Positions 21,642 to 31,593 of a stretch of DNA of 64,000 nucleotides are shown here, piece by piece. The DNA lies in NCBI RefSeq assembly GCF_004298475.1, contig NZ_SCRP01000016.1, positions 45,742 to 109,741 of the forward strand, given 5' to 3'. The position numbers were made by a program, and so were the translations under genes. The stretch's first letter is position 1, and each line of letters opens with the position of its first letter. The DNA comes from Paraburkholderia sp. GTDB taxonomy: Bacteria > Pseudomonadota > Gammaproteobacteria > Burkholderiales > Burkholderiaceae. Under the pieces are notes generated by a model. That model was given only the letters and a program-made list of their open reading frames with translations, made no database searches and was not told the DNA's origin.

Positions 21642-22229
21642 ATGCGCGTCGCGCAAGTCGTTCGCAACACCAGCGAAACGCAGATCCGCGTCAAGATCAA
21701 TCTGGACGGCACCGGCGAGCAAAAGCTCGCAACCGGCGTGCCGTTTCTCGACCACATGCTCGACCAGATTGCACGACACGGTTTGATCGATCTCGAGATC
21801 GAGGCGCAGGGCGACACGCATATCGACGACCACCATACGGTGGAAGACGTCGGCATCACGCTCGGACAGGCGGTGGCGCAGGCCATCGGCGACAAGAAGG
21901 GCATCCGCCGCTATGGCCATGCCTACGTGCCGCTCGACGAGGCGCTGTCGCGCGTCGTCATCGACTTCTCGGGACGCCCGGGCCTCGAATTCCACGTGCC
22001 GTTCACGCGCGCACGCATCGGCACGTTCGATGTCGATCTGTCGATCGAGTTTTTCCGCGGCTTCGTCAATCATGCGGGCGTCACGCTTCACATCGACAAC
22101 CTGCGCGGCCTGAACGCTCACCACCAGATGGAAACCGTATTCAAGGCGTTCGGCCGCGCGCTGCGCATGGCGAGCGAACTGGACGAGCGCGCGGCGGGCA
22201 AAATCCCGTCGACGAAGGGCAGCCTCTAA
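21642..22229 (+). CDS. hisB: Imidazoleglycerol-phosphate dehydratase
   Basis: 195 residues, the monofunctional HisB size. Motifs: [15 protein letters not shown], the metal-binding [15 protein letters not shown], and [10 protein letters not shown] with [18 protein letters not shown]. It dehydrates IGP to imidazole acetol phosphate. The start [13 protein letters not shown] is family-typical; an upstream ATG at 21627 is less likely. AAGGAAA lies just upstream. Confidence 0.96.
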   Translation: MRVAQVVRNTSETQIRVKINLDGTGEQKLATGVPFLDHMLDQIARHGLIDLEIEAQGDTHIDDHHTVEDVGITLGQAVAQAIGDKKGIRRYGHAYVPLDEALSRVVIDFSGRPGLEFHVPFTRARIGTFDVDLSIEFFRGFVNHAGVTLHIDNLRGLNAHHQMETVFKAFGRALRMASELDERAAGKIPSTKGSL

Positions 22230-22531
22230 CGAGCGAAACACCCATCCGGGCGAACGGATTCGCGAAGCGGCACGCGTCGCGCGACTATGCGGCCGTCGGG
22301 CTGAATGAAGCCTTGGTGCGCGGCGCACGGGTCACATTGCGTGTGACGTCTCGTGAATGCGAACCGCGAGCGCTCGGGCGGGATCGGTTGGGACGGCACA
22401 CAGGCGCACGCGCGCGTTTCCGTCGCCACGTAATGCACGTAATGCACGTAATGTCACGTAGTGTCATGCAAAGTCACGAGAAGTCACGTAAAGCCAAAGC
22501 GAAGGGCAAGGCCCAGGCGGCCTGATTCGAG
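22230..22531. other. hisB-hisH gap without a recognisable gene
   Basis: 302 bp with only a short arginine/histidine-rich frame that looks non-coding. The second half holds the CACGTAATG repeats. From memory, several Burkholderia his loci carry a MarC-family membrane protein gene here; none is present. Confidence 0.5.
22427..22494 (+). repeat. Degenerate 9-10 bp tandem repeats before hisH
   Basis: About seven copies of CACGTAATG/CACGTAATGT drift into CACGTAGTGT, CATGCAAAGT, CACGAGAAGT and CACGTAAAGC. The array ends ~38 bp before hisH. Confidence 0.85.
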
Positions 22532-23173
22532 ATGAAAACTTCAATTGCGATTGTGGATTATGGGATGGGCAACCTGCGTTCGGTGGCCCAGGCGCTGAGG
22601 CAGGCTGCACCGGAAGCGGATGTGGCGATCGTCGAGCATCCCGAGGCGATTCGCGCAGCGGACCGCGTGGTGCTGCCCGGCCAGGGCGCGATGCCCGACT
22701 GCATGCGCAGCCTCGCCGAATCGGGCCTGCAGGAAGCCGTGATCGAGGCTTCGCGCACGAAGCCGCTGATGGGCGTGTGCGTCGGCGAGCAGATGTTGTT
22801 CGACTGGAGCGCCGAGGGCGACACGAAGGGCCTCGGCCTGCTGCCCGGCAAGGTCGTGCGCTTCGAGCTGCAAGACCAGCTTCAGGACGACGGCTCGCGC
22901 TTCAAGGTGCCGCAGATGGGCTGGAACATCGTCCACCAGGCGCGCGGCCATGCGCTCTGGGAAGGCGTGCCCGACGACAGCTACTTTTACTTCGTGCACA
23001 GTTATTACGTTGTGCCGGACAATGCGGCGCACACGGTAGGCGAAACGCCGTACGGCGCAGCGTTTACCTCGGCGGTGGCGCGGGATAACATCTTCGCCAC
23101 TCAATTCCACCCGGAAAAGAGCGCCGCGGCGGGCTTGCGCGTCTATCGCAATTTCGTTCACTGGAACCCGTGA
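22532..23173 (+). CDS. hisH: Imidazole glycerol phosphate synthase, glutamine amidotransferase subunit
   Basis: 213 residues, class I glutamine amidotransferase. Nucleophile Cys in [11 protein letters not shown], and the His-Glu pair in [13 protein letters not shown]. It feeds ammonia to HisF. The last 12 bases including the stop (TGGAACCCGTGA) are perfectly duplicated in tandem directly after the gene. Confidence 0.96.
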   Translation: MKTSIAIVDYGMGNLRSVAQALRQAAPEADVAIVEHPEAIRAADRVVLPGQGAMPDCMRSLAESGLQEAVIEASRTKPLMGVCVGEQMLFDWSAEGDTKGLGLLPGKVVRFELQDQLQDDGSRFKVPQMGWNIVHQARGHALWEGVPDDSYFYFVHSYYVVPDNAAHTVGETPYGAAFTSAVARDNIFATQFHPEKSAAAGLRVYRNFVHWNP

Positions 23174-23327
23174 TGGAACCCGTGATTGCGCGGGCGAGCC
23201 TTGTCGCCCTTGCGTCTGCAAGCGTGCGGAAAGAGTTGTACTAAACTAGCGAAGCGGCGCCGGATCTGACCTTTTTTCCCGGCGTCGGCTGAATTCCACT
23301 TTATTTCCCAGATATCCCCCGATAGCT

Positions 23328-24080
23328 ATGCTGCTGATTCCGGCCATCGATCTCAAAGACGGTCACTGCGTGCGCCTTAAGCAAGGCGATATGGACCAGG
23401 CGACGGTTTTCTCCCAGAACCCGGCGGCCATGGCCCGACACTGGGTCGAGCGCGGCGCGCGCCGTCTGCACCTCGTCGATCTGAACGGTGCATTCGCGGG
23501 CAAGCCGAAGAACGAAGACGCGATCCGCGAGATCATCGCGGAAGTCGGCGACCAGATCCCCGTGCAGTTGGGCGGCGGCATCCGCGATCTCGACACGATC
23601 GAGCGCTATCTCGACGACGGCCTCTCGTACGTGATCATCGGCACCGCAGCCGTGAAGAACCCCGGCTTCCTTCAGGAAGCGTGCACGGCATTCGGGGGGC
23701 ATATCATCGTCGGCCTCGATGCCAGGGACGGCAAGGTCGCCACCGACGGCTGGAGCAAGCTCACGGGCCATGAAGTCGTGGATCTCGCGCGCAAGTTCGA
23801 GGACTACGGCGTCCAGTCGATCATCTACACCGACATCGGCCGCGACGGCATGCTTCAGGGCATCAACATCGACGCGACGGTGCGCCTTGCGCGCGCGGTG
23901 AAGATTCCGGTCATCGCGAGCGGCGGACTGTCGAATCTCGCCGACATCGACGCGCTGTGCGAGGTCGAAGGCGAGGGCGTCGAAGGCGTGATCTGCGGCC
24001 GCGCGATTTATTCGGGCGACCTTGATTTCGCGCAAGCACAGACGCGGGCGGACAGCCTGCGCGAATCCGACGACGCGTAA
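23328..24080 (+). CDS. hisA: ProFAR isomerase
   Basis: 250 residues, half-barrel duplicated TIM fold. The conserved N-terminal Asp lies in [16 protein letters not shown], the second in [14 protein letters not shown]; phosphate-binding glycines are in VQLGGGIRD and VIASGGLSN. It isomerises ProFAR to PRFAR. Its stop is followed by three more 10-bp near-copies of the stop-spanning unit. Confidence 0.96.
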   Translation: MLLIPAIDLKDGHCVRLKQGDMDQATVFSQNPAAMARHWVERGARRLHLVDLNGAFAGKPKNEDAIREIIAEVGDQIPVQLGGGIRDLDTIERYLDDGLSYVIIGTAAVKNPGFLQEACTAFGGHIIVGLDARDGKVATDGWSKLTGHEVVDLARKFEDYGVQSIIYTDIGRDGMLQGINIDATVRLARAVKIPVIASGGLSNLADIDALCEVEGEGVEGVICGRAIYSGDLDFAQAQTRADSLRESDDA

Positions 24081-24224
24081 GGACGCATAAGGACCCGTAA
24101 CGGACCCGTAACGCGCTGTCTGGCCGGCCGCAACCGGCTGCGCCCGCCACGACGCGTCAGGTTGCAGACCCATCGCCGGCAGGCACATCCACTGATTCAA
24201 TCGACGGGCAACATCGGCAAGATC

Positions 24225-24998
24225 ATGGCTCTACCCAAACGCATCATCCCCTGTCTCGACGTGACTGCCGGGCGGGTCGTCAAGGGCGTCAATTTCGTCG
24301 AGCTGCGCGACGCGGGCGATCCCGTAGAAATCGCGCGCCGCTACGACGAGCAGGGCGCGGACGAACTGACCTTCCTCGACATCACCGCCACCTCGGACCA
24401 GCGCGACCTGATCCTGCCGATCATCGAAGCGGTTGCGTCGCAGGTCTTCATTCCGCTGACGGTCGGCGGCGGCGTGCGCGCCGTGGAGGACGTGCGCCGG
24501 CTGCTGAACGCGGGCGCGGACAAGATCAGCATGAACTCGTCGGCGGTGGCGAATCCGCAGCTCGTGCGCGACGCCTCCGGCAAATACGGCTCTCAGTGCA
24601 TCGTCGTCGCCATCGACGCGAAGCGCGTGTCTGCCGCCGGTGAGCCTGCGCGCTGGGAAGTGTTCACGCACGGCGGGCGCAAGGCGACGGGCATCGACGC
24701 CGTCGAATGGGCGCGCAAGATGGCCGAATCCGGCGCGGGCGAGATCCTGCTCACGAGCATGGACCGCGACGGCACGAAGAGCGGGTTCGACCTCGAACTG
24801 ACGCGCGCGGTCTCCGACGCAGTGCCAATTCCGGTGATCGCCTCGGGCGGCGTGGGCGGCCTGCAGGATCTGGCCGACGGCGTCGTAAAAGGCCATGCCG
24901 ACGCCGTGCTGGCCGCGAGCATCTTCCACTACGGCGAACATACGGTCGGCGAGGCGAAGCGCTTCATGGCCGCGCAGGGCATCTCGGTGAGGTTGTAA
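24225..24998 (+). CDS. hisF: Imidazole glycerol phosphate synthase, cyclase subunit
   Basis: 257 residues. The start [21 protein letters not shown] is canonical; catalytic Asp residues lie in PCLDV and [15 protein letters not shown]. Phosphate-binding glycines are in [10 protein letters not shown] and IASGGVGGL. It partners HisH to make IGP and AICAR. Followed by hisI two bases after the stop. Confidence 0.97.
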   Translation: MALPKRIIPCLDVTAGRVVKGVNFVELRDAGDPVEIARRYDEQGADELTFLDITATSDQRDLILPIIEAVASQVFIPLTVGGGVRAVEDVRRLLNAGADKISMNSSAVANPQLVRDASGKYGSQCIVVAIDAKRVSAAGEPARWEVFTHGGRKATGIDAVEWARKMAESGAGEILLTSMDRDGTKSGFDLELTRAVSDAVPIPVIASGGVGGLQDLADGVVKGHADAVLAASIFHYGEHTVGEAKRFMAAQGISVRL

Positions 24999-25000
24999 TC

Positions 25001-25417
25001 GTGACGACGAACGCTACGCCGGGCGCTGCCTGGCTCGACAAGATCAACTGGGACGCCAACGGTCTCGTGCCCGTGATTGCGCAGGAAGCCTCGACGGGCG
25101 ACGTGCTGATGTTCGCGTGGATGAACCGCGAGGCGCTCGCGAAAACGGTCGAAACGGGCCGCGCCGTGTACTTTTCGCGCTCGCGCCAGCGCCTGTGGTT
25201 CAAGGGCGAGGAGTCGGGCCACGTGCAGCAGGTCCGCGACATCCGTCTCGATTGCGACGAGGACGTCGTGCTGCTCAAGGTCGAGCAGGTCTCGGGTATC
25301 GCGTGCCATACCGGCCGCCACTCGTGCTTTTTCCAGCAATTCGACGGCACCGTCGACGACGGCCGCTGGGTCGCCGTCGATCCCGTGCTGAAAGACCCCG
25401 AACACATCTACAAATGA
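25001..25417 (+). CDS. hisI: Phosphoribosyl-AMP cyclohydrolase
   Basis: 138 residues, GTG start directly after the hisF stop. Motifs: [32 protein letters not shown], the metal-binding [11 protein letters not shown] and [10 protein letters not shown]. This is the stand-alone PRA-CH enzyme, with PRA-PH encoded separately by the next gene. The stop overlaps hisE (ATGA). Confidence 0.96.
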   Translation: MTTNATPGAAWLDKINWDANGLVPVIAQEASTGDVLMFAWMNREALAKTVETGRAVYFSRSRQRLWFKGEESGHVQQVRDIRLDCDEDVVLLKVEQVSGIACHTGRHSCFFQQFDGTVDDGRWVAVDPVLKDPEHIYK

Positions 25418-25782
25418 CGCAACTCACGACCAACGACACGCTGCTGCGCCTCGCGGCGGTGATCGACAGCCGCAAGGGCGGCGATCCGGACGCATCCTAC
25501 GTCGCGCGCCTCTTCCACAAGGGCGACGATGCGGTGCTCAAGAAGATCGGCGAAGAGGCCACCGAAGTCGTGCTGGCGGCCAAGGACGTGCGCCAGGGCG
25601 GCGCGCCGACGGCGCTTGTCGGCGAAGTGGCCGACCTGTGGTTCCACTGCCTCGTCGCGCTCTCGCATTTCGACCTGAGCCCGGCCGACGTGCTGGCGGA
25701 ACTGGAACGCCGCGAAGGCCTGTCGGGCCTTGAGGAAAAGGCGCTGCGCAAGAGCCGCGCGCGCGAGCAAAACGGCGACTGA
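25414..25782 (+). CDS. hisE: Phosphoribosyl-ATP pyrophosphatase
   Basis: 122 residues, MazG-like fold. The magnesium-binding helices are seen in [16 protein letters not shown] and [13 protein letters not shown]. It hydrolyses PR-ATP to PR-AMP, the second step of the pathway. Starts inside the hisI stop codon overlap. Confidence 0.96.
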   Translation: MTQLTTNDTLLRLAAVIDSRKGGDPDASYVARLFHKGDDAVLKKIGEEATEVVLAAKDVRQGGAPTALVGEVADLWFHCLVALSHFDLSPADVLAELERREGLSGLEEKALRKSRAREQNGD

Positions 25783-25882
25783 TGAGCGGCCGATCGGTCG
25801 TTAACTGATGACTGAAGTGCCGGCAGCGCGGCCGGCACGAGTGCTGAAGCATTCACTCCGGAACGACAGGGAGACGAACAGC

Positions 25883-26275
25883 ATGTCCATGCCCGGCGAT
25901 TTTCCGCCCCAGACCGTTCGCGATCCGCTCGATGCGGAGCGTCTGCGCAGCCTGCGTACCTTCACGCATGTTCTCTACGCGCTCTACGCCATCTACTGGC
26001 TCACGGGCGGTATTTCGGTGCTTATCGCGATCATCCTGAACTACCTCAAGCGCGACGAGGTGCTTGGCACGCCGTACGAGCAGCACTTCACCTGGCAGAT
26101 CCGCACCTTCTGGCTGGGGCTCGCGGGGCATTTGATCGGTATTGCGCTCTTCATCGCACTGATCGGCATTCCGATTCTGTGGGCTGTCGCGATCTGGACC
26201 TTGTACCGTATCATCAAAGGCTGGCTGTATCTCTACGACAACAAGCCGCTCGCCAACCCGCGCGGGTGGGTCTGA
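25883..26275 (+). CDS. Small membrane protein, DUF4870/Tic20-like
   Basis: 130 residues with three hydrophobic segments: LYAIYWLTGGISVLIAIILNYL, FWLGLAGHLIGIALFIALIGIPILWAVAIWTLY, and a terminal TRIxKG-type loop (YRIIKGWLYL). The pattern fits the DUF4870-type membrane proteins. AGGGAG lies 8 nt before the ATG at 25883. It lies in the his-tat run between hisE and the HIT gene; function unknown. Confidence 0.8.
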   Translation: MSMPGDFPPQTVRDPLDAERLRSLRTFTHVLYALYAIYWLTGGISVLIAIILNYLKRDEVLGTPYEQHFTWQIRTFWLGLAGHLIGIALFIALIGIPILWAVAIWTLYRIIKGWLYLYDNKPLANPRGWV

Positions 26276-26344
26276 AGGTCCGCCGGGCCGGCTTTCCGGG
26301 TAGTCCATCCACATCCATTGCGCGCCATGCTCACCAGGAGCACC

Positions 26345-26713
26345 ATGACTCACGACCGCAGCACCTGTCTTTTCTGCAAGATCGCCGATGGCGAAATTCC
26401 GAGCTCGCGCGTTTATGAAGATGACGAATTCGTCGCCTTCCGCGACATTCGCCCTGCGGCGCAAACACATGTGCTTGTCATCCCACGACGGCATATTGCC
26501 ACTCTCGCGGATTGCTTTGAAAGTGACGCCCCTCTGCTTGGTAGAATGATGGTATTGGTCGCGCGCCTCGCAAGAGAGCTGGGCGTGTCGTACACGGGCG
26601 GCGAAACAGGATTTCGCACGGTCGTGAATACGGGGCCGGGCGGCGGTCAGGAGATGTATCACCTGCACGCTCATCTGCTCGCCGGGCCGCGGCCCTGGCA
26701 ACGCATGGGTTGA
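26345..26713 (+). CDS. HIT family protein
   Basis: 122 residues. CLFCKIADGEIPSSRVYEDDEFVAFRDI is the HINT-type N terminus and MYHLHAHLLAG is the H-x-H-x-H catalytic triad. HINT proteins hydrolyse purine nucleotide phosphoramidates. An AGGAG box precedes the ATG. It lies between hisE and tatA, a common beta-proteobacterial arrangement. Confidence 0.92.
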   Translation: MTHDRSTCLFCKIADGEIPSSRVYEDDEFVAFRDIRPAAQTHVLVIPRRHIATLADCFESDAPLLGRMMVLVARLARELGVSYTGGETGFRTVVNTGPGGGQEMYHLHAHLLAGPRPWQRMG

Positions 26714-26875
26714 GCGCCGCGCGGAGGTCGCCTGGCTGAGGTTGCGGTATCCAGGCACTATTTTGAATCGCGTCGCTCCGGATTTTCGGTGGGCGCAAAA
26801 GAGGCGCGCTCCTGGCGCGCCAGCGTTAATCGCCGCACAAGCTGGGTGACGACGGGGTAAAGGAGAATTGGAATC

Positions 26876-27118
26876 ATGGGTTCATTGAGCATTTGGCACT
26901 GGCTGATCGTTTTGCTGATCGTGGCGCTCGTCTTCGGGACGAAGAAACTGCGCAATATCGGCAGCGATCTTGGCGGTGCGGTGAAGGGTTTCAAGGACGG
27001 CATGCGCGAGGGCGATGCCCCCGCAGCCGACCAGCAAAAGCGTGAACTGCCGTCCGATGGCAGCACGGTCGACGTCGAAGCCCGGGACAAAACCCCGCGT
27101 TCGAACGACTACCGCTAA
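26876..27118 (+). CDS. tatA: Sec-independent protein translocase subunit TatA
   Basis: 80 residues: one N-terminal membrane helix ([36 protein letters not shown]) with the Tat[11 protein letters not shown] hinge, then an amphipathic helix and a charged tail. It forms the translocation pore of the Tat system. First of tatABC. Confidence 0.96.
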   Translation: MGSLSIWHWLIVLLIVALVFGTKKLRNIGSDLGGAVKGFKDGMREGDAPAADQQKRELPSDGSTVDVEARDKTPRSNDYR

Positions 27119-27161
27119 CGCGGCGGCTTGCCCTACCACTGGCTGACGGAAATCTGCATTC

Positions 27162-27740
27162 ATGCTCGATCTGGGTCTAACCAAGATGGCGCTGATCAGC
27201 GTAGTTGCGCTGGTCGTGCTCGGACCGGAGCGGCTGCCGCGCGTGGCACGCACTGCCGGGGCGCTGTTCGGCCGCGCGCAGCGCTACATCAACGACGTCA
27301 AGGCGGAAGTTTCGCGCGAGATCGAACTGGACGAACTGCGCCGTGTGAAGACGGAGTTCGAGCAGGCGGCGCAGAACGTCGAGAAGACGGTTCAGGACAA
27401 TCTGCGCAAGCAGGAGACCGAACTGAACGAGGCGTTTGGCGGAGGCACTTCGGTGTCGCCAGGCGCCGTGATCGGCGCGCAGACAACTGCGACCAGTTCC
27501 GCAAGCACGTCGGGCACTGCGAGCACTGCAAGCACCGCAAGCGCTGGTACGTCGTCGTTCTGGCGCAGCAGCAACGCAGGTGCGCGGCCGGCCAAACGCA
27601 AGAACTGGCGCGTGAAGCAGGCTGCGGCTCCGAAGTGGTACAAGCGCGAGACGCAGCGGCGCACGCGCGTGCAGTCAGGCGCGGCACGCGTCGCACAACA
27701 TACACCGGCCAGCCTGCGGCGGCCGGTGCGCTTCTTCTAA
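27162..27740 (+). CDS. tatB: Sec-independent protein translocase subunit TatB
   Basis: 192 residues. The N-terminal helix carries the TatB signature VVALVVLGPERLPRVART, with an acidic residue before the hinge, followed by a long amphipathic helix. The C-terminal ~90 residues are a low-complexity Ser/Thr/Ala stretch and an Arg/Lys-rich tail. TatB recognises twin-arginine signals with TatC. Confidence 0.94.
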   Translation: MLDLGLTKMALISVVALVVLGPERLPRVARTAGALFGRAQRYINDVKAEVSREIELDELRRVKTEFEQAAQNVEKTVQDNLRKQETELNEAFGGGTSVSPGAVIGAQTTATSSASTSGTASTASTASAGTSSFWRSSNAGARPAKRKNWRVKQAAAPKWYKRETQRRTRVQSGAARVAQHTPASLRRPVRFF

Positions 27741-27780
27741 TGCCCACAACGGGCATGGACTCATCCAACCGAGGGCCGGT

Positions 27781-28569
27781 GTGAGCGACCCCCAGCAAAA
27801 CCAGGATGAAGGCGCTCAAGAGTCCTTCATCTCGCATCTCGTCGAATTGCGCGATCGCATCGTCCGCGCGGGCATTTCGGTCATCGTCGTGTTTATCGGG
27901 CTCGTCTACTGGGCGCCCGATATCTTCCGTCTGCTCGCGCGTCCGCTGATGCAGAACCTGCCGCGCGACGGAAAGATGATCGTCACCGACGTCACCGGCT
28001 CGTTCTTCGTGCCGATGAAGGTCACGATGCTCGTCGCGTTCGTGATCGCGCTGCCATTCGTGCTCTACCAGATCTGGGCGTTCATCGCCCCTGGTCTCTA
28101 TCAGCACGAAAAGAAACTGGTGGTGCCGCTCGTCGCGAGCAGCTACGTCCTGTTTCTGTGCGGCATGGCGTTCGCCTACTTCGTCGTGTTTCCGACCATC
28201 TTCCGTGTCATGGCGCACTACAACGCGCCGCTCGGCGCGGAGATGACCACCGACATCGACAACTACCTGAGCTTCGTGCTCACCATGTTCCTCGCGTTCG
28301 GCGTGACCTTCGAAGTGCCGATTGTGGTCGTGCTGCTCGTGCGCATGAAACTGCTCACGGTGAAGAAGCTCAGGGAGATTCGGCCCTATGTGATCGTCGG
28401 CGCGTTCATCGTCGCAGCCGTCGTCACGCCGCCGGACGTGTTCTCGCAGCTCATTCTCGCGTTGCCGCTGATCGTGCTCTACGAGGCGGGGATCATCGCC
28501 GCACGGGTCTTCATCGGCACGGGCGAGAAGACACCCGATTCCGACAATAGCGAGACGGCGAGCAGCTAG
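27781..28569 (+). CDS. tatC: Sec-independent protein translocase subunit TatC
   Basis: 262 residues, six membrane helices. The N-terminal FISHLVELRDRIVRA and the block FVLYQIWAFIAPGLYQHEKK are diagnostic. Start codon GTG. The likely client PetA, whose N terminus has a Rieske-type Tat-like signal, is encoded ~2.4 kb downstream. Confidence 0.96.
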   Translation: MSDPQQNQDEGAQESFISHLVELRDRIVRAGISVIVVFIGLVYWAPDIFRLLARPLMQNLPRDGKMIVTDVTGSFFVPMKVTMLVAFVIALPFVLYQIWAFIAPGLYQHEKKLVVPLVASSYVLFLCGMAFAYFVVFPTIFRVMAHYNAPLGAEMTTDIDNYLSFVLTMFLAFGVTFEVPIVVVLLVRMKLLTVKKLREIRPYVIVGAFIVAAVVTPPDVFSQLILALPLIVLYEAGIIAARVFIGTGEKTPDSDNSETASS

Positions 28570-28650
28570 CCGGGCGCGCGGGCACAAGCGTCCGCGCATC
28601 GGCCACCGAACCGCCGGGTGTACGCATCACGCCCTGCGCACGCATCAAAA

Positions 28651-28689
28651 AGAAAGGCCGCGAACGGTGAGTTCGCGGCCTTTCTTGTT
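28651..28689. terminator. Strong bidirectional terminator between tatC and the HtrA-type protease
   Basis: AGAAAGGCCGCGAAC (28651-28665) and GTTCGCGGCCTTTCT (28671-28685) form a perfect 15-bp stem with a 5-nt loop, flanked by AAAA and TTGTTT. It serves both convergent transcripts. Confidence 0.92.
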
Positions 28690-28741
28690 TGTGCTGCGGG
28701 TTGTGCCGGTAGTGCGGGCGATGACCACCTCGCCAGCCCGA

Positions 28742-29956
28742 TCAGCCGCCGCTGTCGCCTTCGCCGTCTTCCTGATCGGCCTGCTTCGGCGGCGGCGGGC
28801 GCTTGCCGATCATCACGTCCAGATCCATGTCGTGGTTCTTGCGTGCGAGATGGACCTTGGCGTCGGTACCGGGTTTGATCTGGGCGATCACGTTCAGCAG
28901 GCGCGTCGTATCGGTGATTTCCTGGCCGTTCACGGAGAGCAGGATATCGCCCGGCTTGATGCCGGCCTTGTCGGCGGGGCCGCCTTGCAGCACGCCCGCG
29001 ACGATTGCGCCCGATTTCTGGTGCAGCCCGAACGATTCGGCGATCTCGGGCGTCACATCCTGCGGCTCGACGCCGATCCAGCCGCGCGTGACCGATCCTG
29101 TCGTGATGATGCTCTGGAGCACGCTGCGCGCGGTGGAGACAGGAATGGCGAAACCGATGCCGAGCGAGCCGCCCGAGCGCGAGTAGATGGCCGTGTTGAT
29201 GCCGAGCAGGTTGCCGTTCACGTCGACGAGCGCGCCGCCCGAGTTGCCGGGGTTGATCGGCGCGTCGGTCTGGATGAAGTTTTCGAACGTGTTGATGCCG
29301 AGGTGATTGCGCCCGAGCGCGCTGATGATGCCCATCGTCACCGTCTGGCCGACGCCGAACGGGTTGCCGATGGCGAGCACGACGTCGCCCACGCGCGCCC
29401 GGTCCATGCGGCCGAGCGTGATGGTGGGCAGGTTCGGCAGGTTGATCTTGAGGACCGCGATATCGGTTTCGGGGTCGATGCCGATCACCTTCGCAGTCGT
29501 GGTGCGGCCATCGGATAGTGCGATTTCGATCTGATCCGCACCTTCGATCACGTGCTGGTTCGTTAGAATGTAACCGTCCGGGCTGACAATGACGCCCGAA
29601 CCGAGGTTCGCGGCGGGCGGCTGCTGCGGCTTGCGGTTGTGGTTGCGATCACCGAAAAAGTAGCGAAACAGCGGATCGTTCTGGCGCGCGTCGGGCGGGA
29701 GCGACCCGTCCTTGCTCGAGAACACATTGACGACCGCGGGCATCGCCTTTTGGGCGCCGTCCGCATAGGAGCCCTGCGCCGGGCCGCTGCCGATCCCGGG
29801 CGCCACCTCTCGCAGTGCGACCATCGGCTCGGCAAGCTGCTTGCCGAATTGCCCCTGATGCTGCAGCCACTGCGGCTTGAGCGTTGCGATGATGAACATC
29901 AGCGCAAGCAGGACCGTCACCGCCTGGGCGAAGAACAGCCAAAAGCGTCTAAGCAT
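28742..29956 (-). CDS. Membrane-anchored HtrA/DegS-type serine protease
   Basis: 404 residues. An N-terminal membrane anchor (residues ~5-25, no cleavage site seen) precedes a trypsin-like domain with triad His135 (TNQHVIEG), Asp165 (ETDIAVL) and Ser239 (NPGNSGGALVD). One PDZ domain follows (WIGVEPQDV ... GDILLSVNGQEI), then a Pro/acidic tail. Single PDZ plus anchor argues for DegS-type envelope stress signalling, although DegQ-like naming is also common. It is divergent from the Nif3 gene with only 19 bp between the starts. Confidence 0.92.
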   Translation of the reverse strand: MLRRFWLFFAQAVTVLLALMFIIATLKPQWLQHQGQFGKQLAEPMVALREVAPGIGSGPAQGSYADGAQKAMPAVVNVFSSKDGSLPPDARQNDPLFRYFFGDRNHNRKPQQPPAANLGSGVIVSPDGYILTNQHVIEGADQIEIALSDGRTTTAKVIGIDPETDIAVLKINLPNLPTITLGRMDRARVGDVVLAIGNPFGVGQTVTMGIISALGRNHLGINTFENFIQTDAPINPGNSGGALVDVNGNLLGINTAIYSRSGGSLGIGFAIPVSTARSVLQSIITTGSVTRGWIGVEPQDVTPEIAESFGLHQKSGAIVAGVLQGGPADKAGIKPGDILLSVNGQEITDTTRLLNVIAQIKPGTDAKVHLARKNHDMDLDVMIGKRPPPPKQADQEDGEGDSGG

Positions 29957-29975
29957 CTGATGATTAGAGGATTAT

Positions 29976-30722
29976 ATGGATCGGATCGAACTAGAATTGT
30001 ATCTGAACAATCTTCTCGAAGCCGCGCGCTTCAAGGACTATTGTCCCAACGGCCTGCAGGTTGAAGGGCGACGCCGCGTGGAGAAGATTGCGACGGGCGT
30101 GAGCGCGTCGCTCGCGTTTCTCGAAGCCGCGCTCGAATGGGGCGCCGACGCCGTGCTGGTCCACCACGGCTACTTCTGGAAAAACGATACGCCGCAAATT
30201 ACGGGCCGCAAGTACCGGCGCCTGAGAACGCTGCTCGCCAACGACCTCAATCTGTTCGCCTACCACCTTCCGCTCGACTGCCATCCTGAATTCGGCAACA
30301 ACGCGCAGCTCGGCGCGAAGCTCGGCTGGATCGGCGAGCAGCGCTTCGGCGACCAGGATCTCGGCTGGATGGCCACCCTGCCGATGCCCATCACGCTTGC
30401 GCACTTCTCAGCGCAGGTCGAGCATACGCTTGGCCGCGCGCCGCTCGTGCTCGGCGATCCGGACTGGCAACTGCGCCGCGTGGCCTGGTGCACGGGCGCG
30501 GCGCAAAGCCTGTTCGACGCAGCGATCGACGCGGGCGCCGACGTCTTCCTGACCGGTGAGATTTCCGAGCCGACCACCCATACGGCGGCCGAAAGCGGCG
30601 TGGCGTTTCTTGCGGCGGGTCACCACGCGACCGAGCGCTTCGGCGTGCAGGCGCTTGGCACGCACCTTTCGGAAGTGTTCAATGTCGAGCACCTGTTTAT
30701 CGATATCCACAATCCGGTTTGA
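29976..30722 (+). CDS. Nif3-like dinuclear metal-centre protein (YbgI family)
   Basis: 248 residues. Family markers: [31 protein letters not shown], the metal-binding [11 protein letters not shown], and the C-terminal [14 protein letters not shown]. YbgI/Nif3 proteins form toroidal hexamers; a GTP cyclohydrolase-like or phosphatase activity has been suggested but the role is unsettled. It is divergent from the DegS-type gene. Confidence 0.93.
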   Translation: MDRIELELYLNNLLEAARFKDYCPNGLQVEGRRRVEKIATGVSASLAFLEAALEWGADAVLVHHGYFWKNDTPQITGRKYRRLRTLLANDLNLFAYHLPLDCHPEFGNNAQLGAKLGWIGEQRFGDQDLGWMATLPMPITLAHFSAQVEHTLGRAPLVLGDPDWQLRRVAWCTGAAQSLFDAAIDAGADVFLTGEISEPTTHTAAESGVAFLAAGHHATERFGVQALGTHLSEVFNVEHLFIDIHNPV

Positions 30723-30969
30723 GCGGCTCAGGCACATCGACGGTTGCCTGACCCGGGTTCGATAACCCGCGATTTATTCAAAAGACACTTACAACATAAA
30801 AACGGAGACGCCTTTTTTTGCACGGGAAAAGCCATGCATATCAATGGCTTGAATCGCTTTTTCGAAGCGGCCCCTTGTAAATGCCAACTCCATTCGAGCA
30901 AACTAGCGTTCGGCTGCAGCGCGGGTAGGCGGGCCGTGGCGGAAGAATCCAACTCAGAAGTGGGGCGAT

Positions 30970-31593
30970 GTGATGCGAGACAACGAAAATGACCGCGTCG
31001 ATGGCAGCCGCCGTACCTGGCTGATTGCGACGTCCGTAACAGGCGGCGTCGGAGGCGTAGCGGCAGCCGTACCGTTTGTGGTTTCGTTTGCGCCGTCCGA
31101 AAGGGCTCGCGCCGCCGGTGCGCCGGTTGAAGCCGATATCAGCAATCTCGAACCGGGCAGCATGATGACGGTGGCCTGGCGGGGCAAACCGGTCTGGATC
31201 CTGAACCGCACCGACCGCATGATGGCCGATGTCCTGAAGGCCGTTCCCCAACTGGCCGATCCCAATTCCACGCACCCGTTCTCGATGCCGCTGCCGGATT
31301 ACTGCCGCAACGAATATCGGTCGCGTGCCGAGCACAAGAACATTCTCGTCGCGGTGGCCGTGTGCACGCATCTGGGCTGCACGCCGACGCCGCGGTTTCA
31401 GGAGGGCCCGCAACCCAACCTGCCCGACGACTGGCCGGGCGGCTTCCTGTGCCCGTGTCACGGCTCGACCTACGATCTCGCCGGGCGCGTGTTCAGGAAC
31501 AAGCCCGCGCCGCAGAATCTCGACATCCCCAGGTTCATGTTCACGTCCCCGACGCAGATTTCGATCGGCCGCGACGAACAAGGAGAAGCGTGA
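30970..31593 (+). CDS. petA: Ubiquinol-cytochrome c reductase iron-sulfur (Rieske) subunit
   Basis: 207 residues. An N-terminal SRRTWL region followed by one hydrophobic anchor suggests Tat export. The 2Fe-2S ligands lie in CTHLGCTP and CPCHGSTYDLAGRVF. First gene of petABC for the bc1 complex. The stop overlaps the petB start (TGATG). Confidence 0.96.
   Translation: MMRDNENDRVDGSRRTWLIATSVTGGVGGVAAAVPFVVSFAPSERARAAGAPVEADISNLEPGSMMTVAWRGKPVWILNRTDRMMADVLKAVPQLADPNSTHPFSMPLPDYCRNEYRSRAEHKNILVAVAVCTHLGCTPTPRFQEGPQPNLPDDWPGGFLCPCHGSTYDLAGRVFRNKPAPQNLDIPRFMFTSPTQISIGRDEQGEA

Noticed and set aside
22427-22494. CACGTAATG repeats considered as replication iterons or a CRISPR remnant
   Set aside because: Units too short and degenerate, no spacers, no replication gene nearby.
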